A DNA stretch of 41,699 bases from Pelargonium nanum (lineage: Eukaryota > Streptophyta > Magnoliopsida > Geraniales > Geraniaceae), in NCBI GenBank assembly GCA_036897485.1, contig JAYMTF010000267.1:1-41699 (forward strand), written 5' to 3'. A model generated the notes under the pieces. The model was not told the origin of the DNA. It made no database searches and was given only the letters and a program-made list of their open reading frames with translations. This document shows positions 11,001 through 21,100 of this stretch, piece by piece. Both the position numbers and the translations under genes were made by a program. Positions within the stretch are counted from its first letter, which is position 1; each line of letters starts with the position of its first letter.

Positions 11001-13660
11001 TTTAATTGCATGACTACAAATGACGCGAGGCAATATTCCGAAATTGCAAGACTGAACTTGAAAATTATAGAGATTACCTCCTCAATAGATTGTACAGGTC
11101 GCAGCCTCTTCATTAGTTGTTCATGATCGGAACTCTGATATTCAACCATACCTGGGTTTGAAGGAGGAGTTCTCGGACGTTTCATAAGGGAAAGTGCTGC
11201 AGTATAAAGGCATAATATCATGCTTTGTTACTCGTTCAGAAATACTTAACAAAGCAAAATTCAACAAGATATTAGTATTACAATACTTCCCAATGTTGGA
11301 CGATAGGGGAGTTCATCAGTCCGGAACCGGACGAATTGGACCAAAATAAATAAATAAATAAAAGCTGCAAAAATTACATTTTCTAAGAGAAATTTTTGGG
11401 GGGAAATGAAAATGTAGAAATGAAGTGAAAGTAATCAAAAAACTAATAAGAGGAAAAAATAAATAAAAAAGCTGGTCCACACCCAGAACACCTGTTACCA
11501 AAGTTTGTCCAAAGTCAAAAGTTCGACATGCTCTTAGTTTTAGATGCAACACATAACACATTCACTTAAATATGGCAATCCTATTAGAAAAGGCTAGTCA
11601 CCTTGATTTGGGGGAACAGGCATTGATGACCCAGTGACAACAGCTGCTTGAACAGATGACGATGCGGAGGCATTAGCCATCCAACCTGCTAAAGCATTAG
11701 CATTAGCAGCTGCAGCGGCGGCGGCGGGTGGAAAGGGCTACATGGATTAGCAAGAACACCAATTAGTTATTTTGCATACTGTTAGAACTTAGAATCATAA
11801 GTAGCAATGAAGTTGAAATGTTTGAGATGCATAGTATCATACACTGTGAGCTCCAAGTGTCGGATAAGCAGCAGGCTTCGTAAGAGCTGCAACTGGAAGA
11901 TTGACAGATGTGGGTACCATAGGACCATTTGGAGACGCACATGAGTGGTCTATGAATAAGGTTTTAATGTCCGGATTTGGCCTCGGGTTCTTGCATAGTT
12001 GATGCTGCCAGTTCAAGCTGCAAACACCAAGTACTTATATAAGATACCGAGCAAACATTGGTATAGCATATAAATCTAAAGTATCATCCGGGACAATATC
12101 TGATAAATACCCAAGTACAATTTTGGAATCTCCTAAAATTTAAGTGGTTTTGGACCTCAAGATTCAACCGTAAGGCTAATTTGGATGAAGTATAAGTTGA
12201 AACAGAACCAAAGTGAAACATAAAATATATTTTTAGACCGATTTGCAACATACAAAGGGACGTCAGCTTTACCTTTGATTAATAAGAGTCCTCAATCTTG
12301 ATGATTTGAGAGTTGGGAAAGCGAGCTTATCCCGAAAAAGAGGATTTGCTTCTATAAGCTTTTTTAACTCGATCAACATTATGTTTCTAGCAGTTTTTGT
12401 GTCTCCATACTTGGAAAGCTGCTCATTTTCCCTGGTATTCAGAAGGACAATAAATTAACATAAATACTCATAACATACTTTGATGGCACAGGAGTTTCTT
12501 GACAATGGTAATAACAGTTACATAAATACCTAAAAACGTGATTTTGCACGTTGCTTTGTTACCTGAAGTTGGTAAGGGTTAAAAGATGAGTGATCTCTTT
12601 ATACAATTCCTCATTAAAAGTAGAGAACACTTTCAGATCAGTCACTAATATTTCAACAGCCTTCGGTTTGTCTTGCCTACAATTTCATTAAAACATATAA
12701 GCAAAAAGACCCTATAAAAAATGCTGAGATCAATCAACAAAATCTCAACTATTAGTTACGTATACCGATCAAGTGCTTCAAGATACTTCTGCTTCCTGAT
12801 TTCAAAGAATATTTTCATGGAGTATCTGTTATCATCAACTTTGGTAAAGCCTGATAAGTACTTCTCGACTTCATCCCACTCTCCCGCCTGTACTTTCTCG
12901 TCAAAATACTTCATGTTGAAGAAGAAACCTGATTCTTTCTCAAGCCTGTCAAAAAATATATAACCATAAGATATACATACATCAGACAAATAAATATATA
13001 CTAAACAATATCTTGCATAACAAAAACTCCATCATACAAAAGGTGTTTACTAAACCACACCCAATACTTTGAACCAGAGCTATCAATTTGGACCCGAACC
13101 CACATGCAGCCGAAATCTGACCCACATTTTTTAGGGTTCGGGTTGCATAAGATGGCCCCAAATAATTAATGGGTCGGATTGGGTCAGGTTATGCCTTTCC
13201 AACATTGCCCCGATCCATCACCCAAATTGCCAGTTATACTCCTCGAACATTACATTAAATTTTTGAAATAACTTGATCTTCCGAAAAATACTGAACCATC
13301 AAAGCATACATACTATAAATAATTGATGATCCAATGAGACAAAACCCCACCGCTCGTCAAAAAGAGTCCCGATTAAAACAAACACATCAATTCAGCTAAT
13401 AATTACAACATTAGCAGCAAAACAAAATTAAATTCACATTTCACAATTTCCTTTTGTTAACTCTTCAATTACAAAGCTCATAATTCTCATCATTTTCCCC
13501 CAATAAAACAATCATCCAATTCCAGCTCATTATGCTATCAAAAGAGCTAATTTTCAGTATCACAAGTCCCAAAGCAACACAAAACCTCAGATTCACAATT
13601 TTACTCTCCTGTATCAACCTCCCTCTATTTTCTCAACAACCAAACACATACAAATTATAC

Positions 13661-13697
<37 letters not shown>

Positions 13698-13797
13698 TAG
13701 GAGAGGAGAGGGATTACCTGTGCACGGACTCTTTGAATTTCTCTTCCTCGAGAAACTGAAGTATGAGGAACACCAATTCTCTACTCAAAGACGACAT
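5061..13797 (-). CDS. TPR2: TOPLESS-related corepressor, TPR2-like, 25 coding exons
   Basis: Nuclear Groucho/Tup1-type corepressor that binds EAR motifs of repressors (for example Aux/IAA and JAZ-NINJA) and recruits histone deacetylases. Predicted exons: 13797-13718, 12945-12766, 12676-12563, 12431-12273, 12017-11843, 11737-11602, 11196-11078, 10920-10785, 10669-10560, 10455-10386, 9989-9916, 9838-9743, 9663-9571, 9141-9014, 8872-8638, 8478-8311, 8209-8123, 7991-7842, 7493-7383, 7276-7097, 6822-6694, 6603-6508, 6084-5902, 5808-5633 and 5286-5061. They total 3411 nt, 1136 aa, all phases consistent. The N-terminus MSSLSRELVFLILQFLEEEK is the LisH, followed by CTLH (GEWDEVEKYLSGFTKVDDNR) and the TOPLESS domain to about residue 210; the residue mutated in Arabidopsis tpl-1 (N176) is Asn here. 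Next come the ANALAGWMANASASSSVQAA and MKRPRTPP linkers and WD40 repeats from about residue 340 to 1100. The linker wording fits TPR2/rice ASP1 better than TPL, TPR1 or TPR4. Confidence 0.95.
5278..5407. repeat. Copied splice acceptor in the last intron of the TPR2-like gene
   Basis: GGTTGGCTCCTACAAGATA at 5278-5296 spans the acceptor of the last exon. A 19-bp copy with one mismatch lies at 5389-5407 inside the intron, 111 bp further upstream in the transcript. On the minus strand both read TAG|GAGCCAACC. Confidence 0.85.
5408..5560. mobile_element. Fragment of a hAT-MITE-like repeat in the last TPR2-like intron
   Basis: TTTAAATAATTGGGTTCAAAATTAC and the following ACGACCCGACAC and TAAATGAGTTCGGATT blocks match the interior of the hAT-like element at 20662-21086 (ATAATTGGGTTAAAAATTAC, AATAAATGGGTTCGGATT). 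No terminal repeats were recognised, so this is a partial copy. Confidence 0.5.
6259..6460. mobile_element. Foldback/MITE-like element in a TPR2-like intron
   Basis: About 200 bp with inverted ends: ATAAAAATGGTCCCTCAACT at the left and the complement of TAGTTCAATGACCATTTTGG at the right. Inner inverted blocks (GTTGGTACCCGACC, and GGTCGG with TTGGGAACCAT) are also present. It lies in the intron between exons 6603-6508 and 6084-5902. The family is not assigned. Confidence 0.5.
6879..7047 (+). mobile_element. tRNA-derived SINE in a TPR2-like intron
   Basis: GAGCTTTAGCGCAACGGTAA resembles a tRNA box A with its D-arm. GATCACGAGTTCAAGTAC 40 bases later resembles box B. The body ends in GGACCTTGTGCACTGGGCCG and CCTTGCTTTATT, the style of Au/TS-type plant SINEs. 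It is antisense to the host gene. I did not find a convincing target duplication. Confidence 0.6.
7555..7790. mobile_element. Degenerate MITE-like repeat rich in ACCCGACC and GGGTT words
   Basis: A block in the intron between exons 7991-7842 and 7493-7383 contains ACCTGACCCGCAGGTATGG, GCCCGACCCGACCAAATTTT and GACCCAAACCCACAGAAATG. The same vocabulary occurs at 4392-4600, 9250-9340, 13075-13236 and 21990-22150, which points to one dispersed family. The ends are not defined. Confidence 0.4.
9142..9570. other. TPR2-like intron with repeat fragment
   Basis: The 429-bp intron between exons 9663-9571 and 9141-9014 holds a fragment at about 9250-9340 (GACCAGAACCCACACCTCTT, CTTTTCAACTTGAAACCCGA) of the GGGTT-rich dispersed repeat. 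The remainder shows nothing recognisable. Confidence 0.4.
10065..10364. mobile_element. Inverted-repeat (foldback MITE) element in a TPR2-like intron
   Basis: The left arm reads AATTGTAGACAGATACTCTA then TTTGCAGATAGCTCCCTATA and CTTTTTTGCTTGCAACAATTAAC. The right arm, read in reverse complement, gives GGAAATTTACAAATATATAA, ATTTGCAAATAGCTCCATAC and CTTTTTTTTCCGTGGCAACTAAC. The arms of about 100 bp are imperfectly complementary and the total is about 300 bp. It fills most of the intron between exons 10455-10386 and 9989-9916. Confidence 0.65.
11307..11360 (+). mobile_element. Short end fragment of a TAGGGGTGTGC-type MITE
   Basis: TAGGGGAGTTCATCAGTCCG followed by GAACCGGACGAATTGGACC resembles the left end of the element at 19815-20118. 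Only the first 50 or so bases are recognisable. It lies in the intron between exons 11737-11602 and 11196-11078. Confidence 0.4.
13075..13236. mobile_element. hAT-type MITE in intron 1 of the TPR2-like gene
   Basis: The left end CAGAGCTATCAATTTGGACC and the right end, read in reverse complement as TAACTGGCAATTTGGGTGAT, form imperfect terminal inverted repeats of the hAT kind (consensus near CAGAGCTGGCAATTTGG). The interior is rich in GGGTTCGGGTT and GGGTCGGATTGGGTCAGG. About 160 bp; no clear 8-bp target duplication was seen. Confidence 0.55.
13661..13697. repeat. (AT)n(AG)n microsatellite beside the first TPR2-like splice donor
   Basis: Eight AT units run into about ten AG units. On the gene's sense strand this is a (CT)n(AT)n tract starting about 20 nt after the 5' splice site of exon 1 (donor at 13717). 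Confidence 0.9.
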
Positions 13798-14274
13798 TTT
13801 TACCACTCAAATCCCAGACCCACCACTGAACCCAGCTCCAGAACCGATCGACGACCAAAACCCAGAAAAATTCAACAGCTCAATCGACAAAAACCCAACA
13901 CACCGAACTCGAATTCTACACACGGCACAGAGCGACAATCAAAGCAAAAACCACACGGAATCGCACATCTGAGCTGCGAATCACCAGAAACTCGAAATCG
14001 TCGGGGTTTCGGGATCCAATCCCGCGCGGACTCCGAGAATTTCTAGGGTTTGAAAGGCTGCAGAGAAGAGAAAGAGAGACAAGATAAAGAAGAGAGAGAC
14101 TTGGTCTCGCTATCTTCGATGCGTTGTACAGGGTCTTTTCTCTTCACTGACCTATCAGTGATAAGTGATTCTACTTATACGATAGGTTGATTCACAAATC
14201 AAGATAAGTTATCTTTGTGAGTGATATGATAACAGAAGTGAGTGACTCCGGATTCGAAACCAGAAATTCAAATC

Positions 14275-15420
14275 TAGTGAATATTCGGCACACACGTCCA
14301 GTCGCGAAACTGTCGCTTTCAAGAGACAAATCTCGCATTTTATCGTATACCATTATATCTTACGTTATCGCGATAAAATATTTAATATTATTATTTGCTT
14401 GCGTGTTACTCACGTGCTTTATTTCTTTAGTAGGACCCACATTCTTGTTTCTCATTTTGGCATTGTATGGTTGTAAACAAATTTACATTTCCAAAGTGTT
14501 TACTAAAACCGATTTTTTTTTTATAAGAAACACATTTTGCAAATGTTTGAGTTGGAGCACACAAATTAGACCCGAATTTCAATAGTTTTGAATAGGATTC
14601 GATAAACTCGCACGAGTTCGCGCATTTTACACATAAAACTCTTAATTATATTTGAAACTTGTTCATTTTTTAGATTTGATTTAAATTACATGTTTGCAAT
14701 CGATTTGAATCCAACTTAAAATTTGTATTGTCTTAAATGTTAATTAGTTCAATATTATATAGAGTGTGCGATCATATTTTAAGAGATGATTCCGGTCTAA
14801 TATTTAATTCTCAAAGTGTTGACAATGGTTGAGAAAATTGATGTAATTTATCAGTTCAACGCAAGTTTTATTGACCGTAAACAAAGTTATATGTAAGGCA
14901 TTGCATAAGTGGTCTTGTTTGCATGTGTGCGCCTATAGTGAATATTCAACACACATAAATGATGGAAGAATACTAGTCGCGTGCAAAAGAGACGGGGAAA
15001 ATGCATTAAGTCTATGAACACAATTTAAACGGTCAATCATTTAGTTTTAAAAGTGCCGACAAAAGCTGATAAAGTTATTGTAAATTTTTCAGTTGAAATC
15101 AAGTTTGATCAATTTTGAACCGATGAGTTCAACGAACTTTGGTTGTTATTTAAGATGTAAGATATTAAACACGTGGGCTCGTTTGTGCATATGTGCCGAT
15201 AATGACCATTCAACACACACACATGGACGTGAAATTATCGTTGTGAAGAAAAAACCTCGCATTTTCTCATTGACGTCACACACATCTCTCGCCGTGTCTC
15301 TTTATCGCGATAAATAATTACCGATTATTTCTATGTTTGCTTGTTTGCACATGTGCTTCATTTGAGTAATGGGATCAATGCTTTTGTTTCCCAAATTGGC
15401 ATTGTTTGCCCAGTGGAAAT
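14275..15420. repeat. Diverged direct duplications in the spacer upstream of the TPR2-like gene
   Basis: About 14275-14480 and 15190-15415 share the ordered words ACACAC, CTCGCATTTT, TTATCGCGATAAA, TTGCTTG, ACGTGCTTTATTT or ATGTGCTTCATTT, and TTGGCATTGT. A third, partial copy lies at about 14800-15000 (AAAGTGTTGACAA, GTTTGCATGTGTGCGCC, GAATATTCAACACACATAAA) and aligns with about 15035-15210. The copies are old and imperfect. An open frame of 122 codons at 14217-14585 overlaps the first copy but resembles no family. Confidence 0.6.
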
Positions 15421-16350
15421 ATACATTTTGAAAACCGAATATAAGGGAATCAGACAAGAATAGCTAGTTGTGAAGATGAAAACACAGTAACGAAATTTAT
15501 CATGTCAAACATGTTTAATATGTGATACTATAAATGGAAAAGATGGAACACTAGGGCTTTGGGTTGGGTTTTTACCGGAAGTTGGCTGTATACCTAATTT
15601 GAATCCAACAAAAATTAATGAGGTCGGTCAAGTTTTTAGATTTTACGTTGGTTTCAACTTGTATACATGCAACTCATACTTGTAAAAATAAAATGTGAAT
15701 CAAATTACGGGTTTCTAAATTATCAGATCTATTTCGAACATAAGATCTTGCGTAGTATCGAGGTATCTTGTCTCCAACAAATTATATTTTCAATTTATAT
15801 GGTAATGTAGCTAGACGAAGACTTAACTAATAGATGTTGAATTTAGACCTTCATTTAACTACAACAAGTACAACATTTCTCATAATATTTATTCAAGCAT
15901 TAACTGTTTAGCAACTTCAAATTTAATAGTATATCAAGTAAGTTAAAATCTTAATTTATGCCAATATTTTTGGGCTTAAAACCCTATTAGTACGATTGTC
16001 AGAGTCTGACCTATTTTTAGCGGCACCTATGAGAGGTAATTTCAATTTGAAGATTTGTTAGTGATTTTCTCATCTAGTTTTAAATCGCTAGATATTCAAT
16101 ATAGTTGTTGAACATCGAATAATTTGTAAACAAAACATAATAGATGGTAACAAAAAATTATAAATATTTGGGCAATATTGCTCCGACGTGTGTTCCAATT
16201 TCCTTGCCGACATTTGATATTCATGGGAGTTGGGTTAGATAAAATTCAACAAAATCGGTCTTACTGTGAAAAAAAAAAAGAGTCCTAACAAGTCTCGAAA
16301 ATGAAAACTGATAAAGGAATAAGTGATTGAAGCTTTCGAGAGACACCTTA

Positions 16351-16545
16351 GTTTTTTTTTTATAAGCGACGGGACAACAGGCCTACAAAGGTCAGTGTTT
16401 CTTACCCCCAAGTGGGGGCGTCACCGAGTTAGTTGTTAGTTTTCCCTTTAAACCCATAAATCTCACCCCATACCGTCAGCAAGGAGACTCGAACCTGAGA
16501 CCTCAAAGAAAATCCAAATCGCATCAATCGCTTGGCCCAACATGC
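16351..16545 (-). mobile_element. tRNA-derived SINE, minus strand
   Basis: Read on the minus strand, GGTCTCAGGTTCGAGTCTCC is a good box B. It is followed by a body with GGTGACGCCCCCACTTGGGG and a tail ending GTCGCTTATAAAAAAAAAAC, that is a terminal A run. The A-box region upstream (TTGGGCCAAGCGATTGATGC) is weak. No target duplication was established. Confidence 0.55.
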
Positions 16546-16987
16546 TTAGTTGAACGTCGTGTTGTCCCTTTAGTTGTTCGTACAATGATGTGTCACCGTC
16601 ATGGTAGTCGGTCGTTTTTCTAAACATCTTATATAAGCAAATTAAGTTGTTCATGTTATGATATTTAATTATAAATCAAATCGTATAACCCACAAAAACT
16701 TGCAAACTTAAACTCGCAACTGACACATCTTCCGAGTTTGTTCTCCCAATCTGAACATAAAAATCCCAGCTTGAAACACGAGTAGTCAATTCTAGTTGAA
16801 ATGTAACTTGCAAAGACTATTCAACCTAATTTAATTTTAAATGTAAGACACCTATTATTTTTCAATAAATAGTGCGGCACGAAATGAGAAACGAGAATAA
16901 GTACAAAATATCGTGCATTAATAATAGTAGAACTGGTGGAAACTTTTTTCAAAGTTCAATAAAAAGTGGCGAGACGTTGCATCAAAG

Positions 16988-17220
16988 TGGGGGCCCACCA
17001 GCCAGCAGTACAGGTTCCAGAGCCACCGTCTTGTCGGAATTCTAGTTAGGCTCACTCGCCTCTGACGCATGCGCGTGGCGCGTGTGAACTGACAACCTTT
17101 GACTGAGAGTAACGCATGTTTTGCGTCACTATGGGCCATTTTGCTCACCTGGGCCATCCTTCCTTTGGGCCCTCTCTTGATCCGAGATGTATTCTTCTTT
17201 GACTTTTATTTATTTGGGCC
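16988..17220. promoter_or_regulatory. Cluster of TGGGCC/GGCCCA (site II-like) motifs in a GC-rich island
   Basis: GGGGGCCCACC near 16990, ATGGGCCATT near 17131, CTGGGCCATCC near 17151, TTGGGCCCTC near 17167 and TTGGGCCCAAAT near 17213, together with ACGCATGCGCGTGGCGCGTG at about 17065. Such site II elements (TGGGCY) are typical of proximal promoters of plant housekeeping genes. The nearest recognised ATG is the folate receptor-like gene about 0.9 kb downstream. The motifs are seen directly; promoter function is inferred. Confidence 0.45.
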
Positions 17221-18109
17221 CAAATCGATATAGATTTTGAGTTTTATTTCGATTTCATCCCAGATTTGACTAGTTTTTTAGTCGAATTTATTCTCTGAAA
17301 TTTTGGATTCGGATTGAATTTGCCGCACAAGTATTCACGTGCTATACTAAAATATGATATTCGACCGCCACGACTTAGTCAACGGTCTGAAAACTTGAAC
17401 TCATTTAAGTTGACTCATATTAGGCTTATCAAAAAGAACAATCTCATTAACTTTGATGAAACAAATTCAAAATTATATTTCAAGATAATTTTTTGGTCCA
17501 ATAAGCTAAAAAACTCTCATAGAGTCTATAATTGTTAAACCCAAGACGTTTCTTTAGATCGAAAGTTAGACTAAAAAACTAGTGTGGGTCATGTACGAAC
17601 CAAAAAAAACTAAATAAATCCGGCAACTCTATTATTTCACAACATCCTTGTCAAAACAAGCAACTCAACCAGGAACGATTTAGTTTCTTTTATGGTTTCT
17701 GATTCTGACAGTAGTAGATGCGATTTGATTGTCTCAATTTCAAACTAGATTGAATCTATTTGATGTAATTCAATTTGAAAAGACCGAGTCGAGAAAATTC
17801 ATGAAACCGCCCATTGTACACGCAAAACTCAAAAATCCGTAACCAACACCCAATTGAAATCATATTCAGATTTGGCGTTTTGAACTTGTGCCCATTTAAC
17901 CCGGTCCAAAACTCGACTTGTCAGCTCTGGTTTAAATAACCATTTATTATTATTTATTTATCAATATATCATTAATTGAACAGTTTTGTCATCAATTCGC
18001 AGCGAACTCGGTGTGACTCGTTTCTTCAATGGCATGGGAGCTCCGGAGCGAGTGACTCGTCCCTCCATTTTTCTCATCGCTTTAGCTCAGTGAAGTAGCA
18101 GTAGCGGTC

Positions 18110-21100
18110 ATGGATTCTGGTGTTCTTTATCTTCCGTTTCTGTTTCTCGTCTTCTTCTTCACCGATCTCCTCGCACCCCTCTCAGTCTCCGGTAAATCAA
18201 ACTAAAACCCTACATTTTTTTTATCATAAATAAACTCTTGATCTGTACGCAATTGGTTTCTGATTAGGTTTTTCTTGATTCAGTTTGATGAAATTGGTTT
18301 AATTTGGGCGTGTTTCGTGTGTTTGGAGTGTTACTGGGGCAGAGATTGTAATGGGCAGTGAACACTCTAGAATAGAACTGTTCGGATTTGGTAGGGTTTT
18401 ATTGGTTCAGTTCTTGCTTTGATTTGATGAAATTGGATTAATTTGGGTAGTGAACACTACAATAGAACTTGTGTGTGTGGCTTAACTCTCCTGTAGTGTT
18501 TGGCTTATTATTTTTGTTCAGAAATGGGAATGAAGAGATTCTCTGCTGCTTCGAAATGGTCATTACAAGTATATTATAACCCAAGCGAACATTTTTTTTC
18601 CCTCGGTAGGAGATCTTCTACAGAACATTGCGCTAGTTGACATGCCAAATTGGCCAATTTACAGTGGACTTGGATTATTCAATGTCTTGATGATGCGGTT
18701 ATGGGGTAGGCATGGGATAAGGAACTGGATTGTTTATCCAATGATTGGTTTGATTCAGAAGCTGATATTACATTTGTACTTATGGTGTTATTTGAACTCG
18801 TAAAGGTTATGGAAATATTATAGTTGTAGGAAGCTGTATGTAAAGATTGTGCATGACATGGAAATGAAACAAAATATGTGTTGTCAGCTTGGTCTTGGAT
18901 GCTAACCTATAGTTGTACGGGAAGGACTCCTGGAAAGCACTAGTCAGTTCTTTTTCACGCGATTCGGTATAGGTGGGAAAGAAAGCAGTAGGGTCTAGAA
19001 GAAAATGGTTTTGTTCGACAATGCCATTATGGGGTAGGCTTGGGATATGGAACCGTATTGCTCATTTAATAAAGTGATTTCTCCATGCATTTTTTTTCAT
19101 GGTGGTGCTTAGAAGAAGATAGACTTTTCGTTTTACAGCCAAGACTTACCATAGCAGTTCTTGCAGTGTTGAGAATCAACCAGATTTTGTAAATTATAAT
19201 GTCTTCGTTTCTCTCTAATACACGATTTTTTAAATCTTTGAATTTACTTCAATGCAGGAAAACCTGGTGAAGTATGCATTTCCCAAGGTGGCCACTTTCC
19301 ACCATTCACATCTGAAGGGCAGCCTCCAAGAAAGGCAAGAAAGGGACCCAAAGATTTGACCCTCTGCAGGGTGTTTCGGAAAAAAACTTGTTGTGATGTT
19401 ACTCAGACACATCCTGCTTTGGTATCCATTAGGAGGCTGGCTACAAAAGGGGAGGCCAGTGAAGAATGCCTGCAGCTATGGGAATTATTGGAATGTTCCA
19501 TCTGTGATCCACGTGTTGGTGTTAAGCCCGGACCTCCTCTTATATGTGCTTCTCTTTGTGACAGAGTCTTTCAGGCTTGCTCCGATGCTTATTTTTCCAT
19601 GGACTCAAAGACACAGGTACGTGGGTAATGTCTTCACTCTTCAGATGCAAAAGTTTGTTATAAGATCTATTAGCCAGTTAGTGAACACGTGAGGTGATAA
19701 TCCCTACTCCCTAGTCTTGAACAATTCCGGTTATCCTATTTCTTTGTGAAAACCATATGTGTCATCCTCTGTTAGTTCTTCTGGCTGTAATATTAGCATT
19801 TACCGTACAATAATTAAGGGTGTGCCTCAGTCCAAGACCGGACTGGACTTAACCGAATGTCCAAAAGACCAAGTCACCAAGAGACTGACCGACAAGTTCC
19901 AGGTCTAGGACCATACCGGTTTTAAACCAAATGTAATTAAAAGGGAAAAAAATAGTAAAAATTATCGTTTGAATAAATTGGGTGAGTAATATTAAATATT
20001 GTAAAAAATTATTAAAATAATTATATGTCCAGGACCGAATTTGGACCGGTACCGGACCAAATCCATTCGATTCGGTTGGGTCCTAAATCCGGTCCGGTCC
20101 GGATTTTGCACACCCCTAACAATATTTTAAACATAATATTTGGGCATTTGGAGTTGCTTTCTCATAAATGTTTGACAAAATCCATCTACTGATCAGATTT
20201 CATTTGGCAGGTTCTAGCACCGTGTGGAGTGAATGAATTTGTTTGTGGTACGGCTTCCGAGTGGAGCTCTAATGGCACAGAGTTCTGCCGAGCTGCAGGT
20301 TTTGCTGTTACACAATCTGATAATACCTTTGTTGGCTTGGAAGAAACATCTTGCTATGGTGGGAAAGCCAGTCTTGATTCAGTCGCTGATTCATGGAAGT
20401 CTTCACAATCTGAGGCGCATCAGAAGTCCGAGAGCTTGGGTTTAGAGGATTTCCAGCAGTGGGTTAGGGAAATGCCTTTTAGTGAAAGAGTCTCATGGGC
20501 CGTGGGAGGAATGGTCCTTACAGCCGGACTGTTGTTTGTAAGGTCAGATCGCTATCTTCAGCTACCAATACAATTACACTGTATAAACTTCTTTTTTTTT
20601 TTGGTGCCTGAAACTTTTCTAGTTTACTCTATTGCTAGCTGTTATGTGTTGCTCCTATCCCTAGGAGTGGTAATTCGTGTTTGTGTCATGTCTAACATTA
20701 AACGGGTTGAGATACATGAACACAACCCATTTATGAGCAGGTTTACACAGCACATCATGCTCAACCTGGTTAAATAATTGGGTTAAAAATTACACGGCAC
20801 GTTTAAATAAATGGGTTCGGATTAAGCGACCCGATATCTTTGTCGCATTTAATTTATATGGGTCATTTTTTACTCAATATATTATTATTTTTAATTTTTT
20901 ATCCTTAAATGGGTTACACGACCTGTTTATGACCTGTTGACTTAAAAGGGTTAGGCGGGTCAAGTGGGTTTGACTGAAACACGACACGATTAACTAAACG
21001 GGTTTGATTACGCTCAACCCAAACCTGCTTAAATTTACGTTGTGTCCACATTGAGTCACGGGTCTTGACCTAAATTGCTAGCCTTAGTTGCTTCTTTGAT

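Larger units (their letters stand above)
14100..18109. other. Four-kb gene-poor spacer between the TPR2-like and folate receptor-like genes
   Basis: Divergent promoters should lie at its two ends, since the left gene is on minus and the right on plus. Inside I see the duplicated blocks at 14275-15420, a SINE on the minus strand at about 16351-16545, a TGGGCC-rich island at 16988-17220, and an hAT-like end fragment at about 17885-17935 (AACTCGACTTGTCAGCTCTGG). The remainder is AT-rich with no coding signal recognised. Confidence 0.5.

Noticed and set aside
14217-14585. 122-codon open frame with hydrophobic stretches in the spacer
   Set aside because: It overlaps an old non-coding duplication whose other copy does not keep the frame, and it resembles no known protein.
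20229-20777. 182-codon frame continuing past LLFV in the folate receptor-like gene
   Set aside because: Beyond 20542 it reads through a splice donor into a MITE; the 21281 exon in the right phase gives a family-like basic tail.
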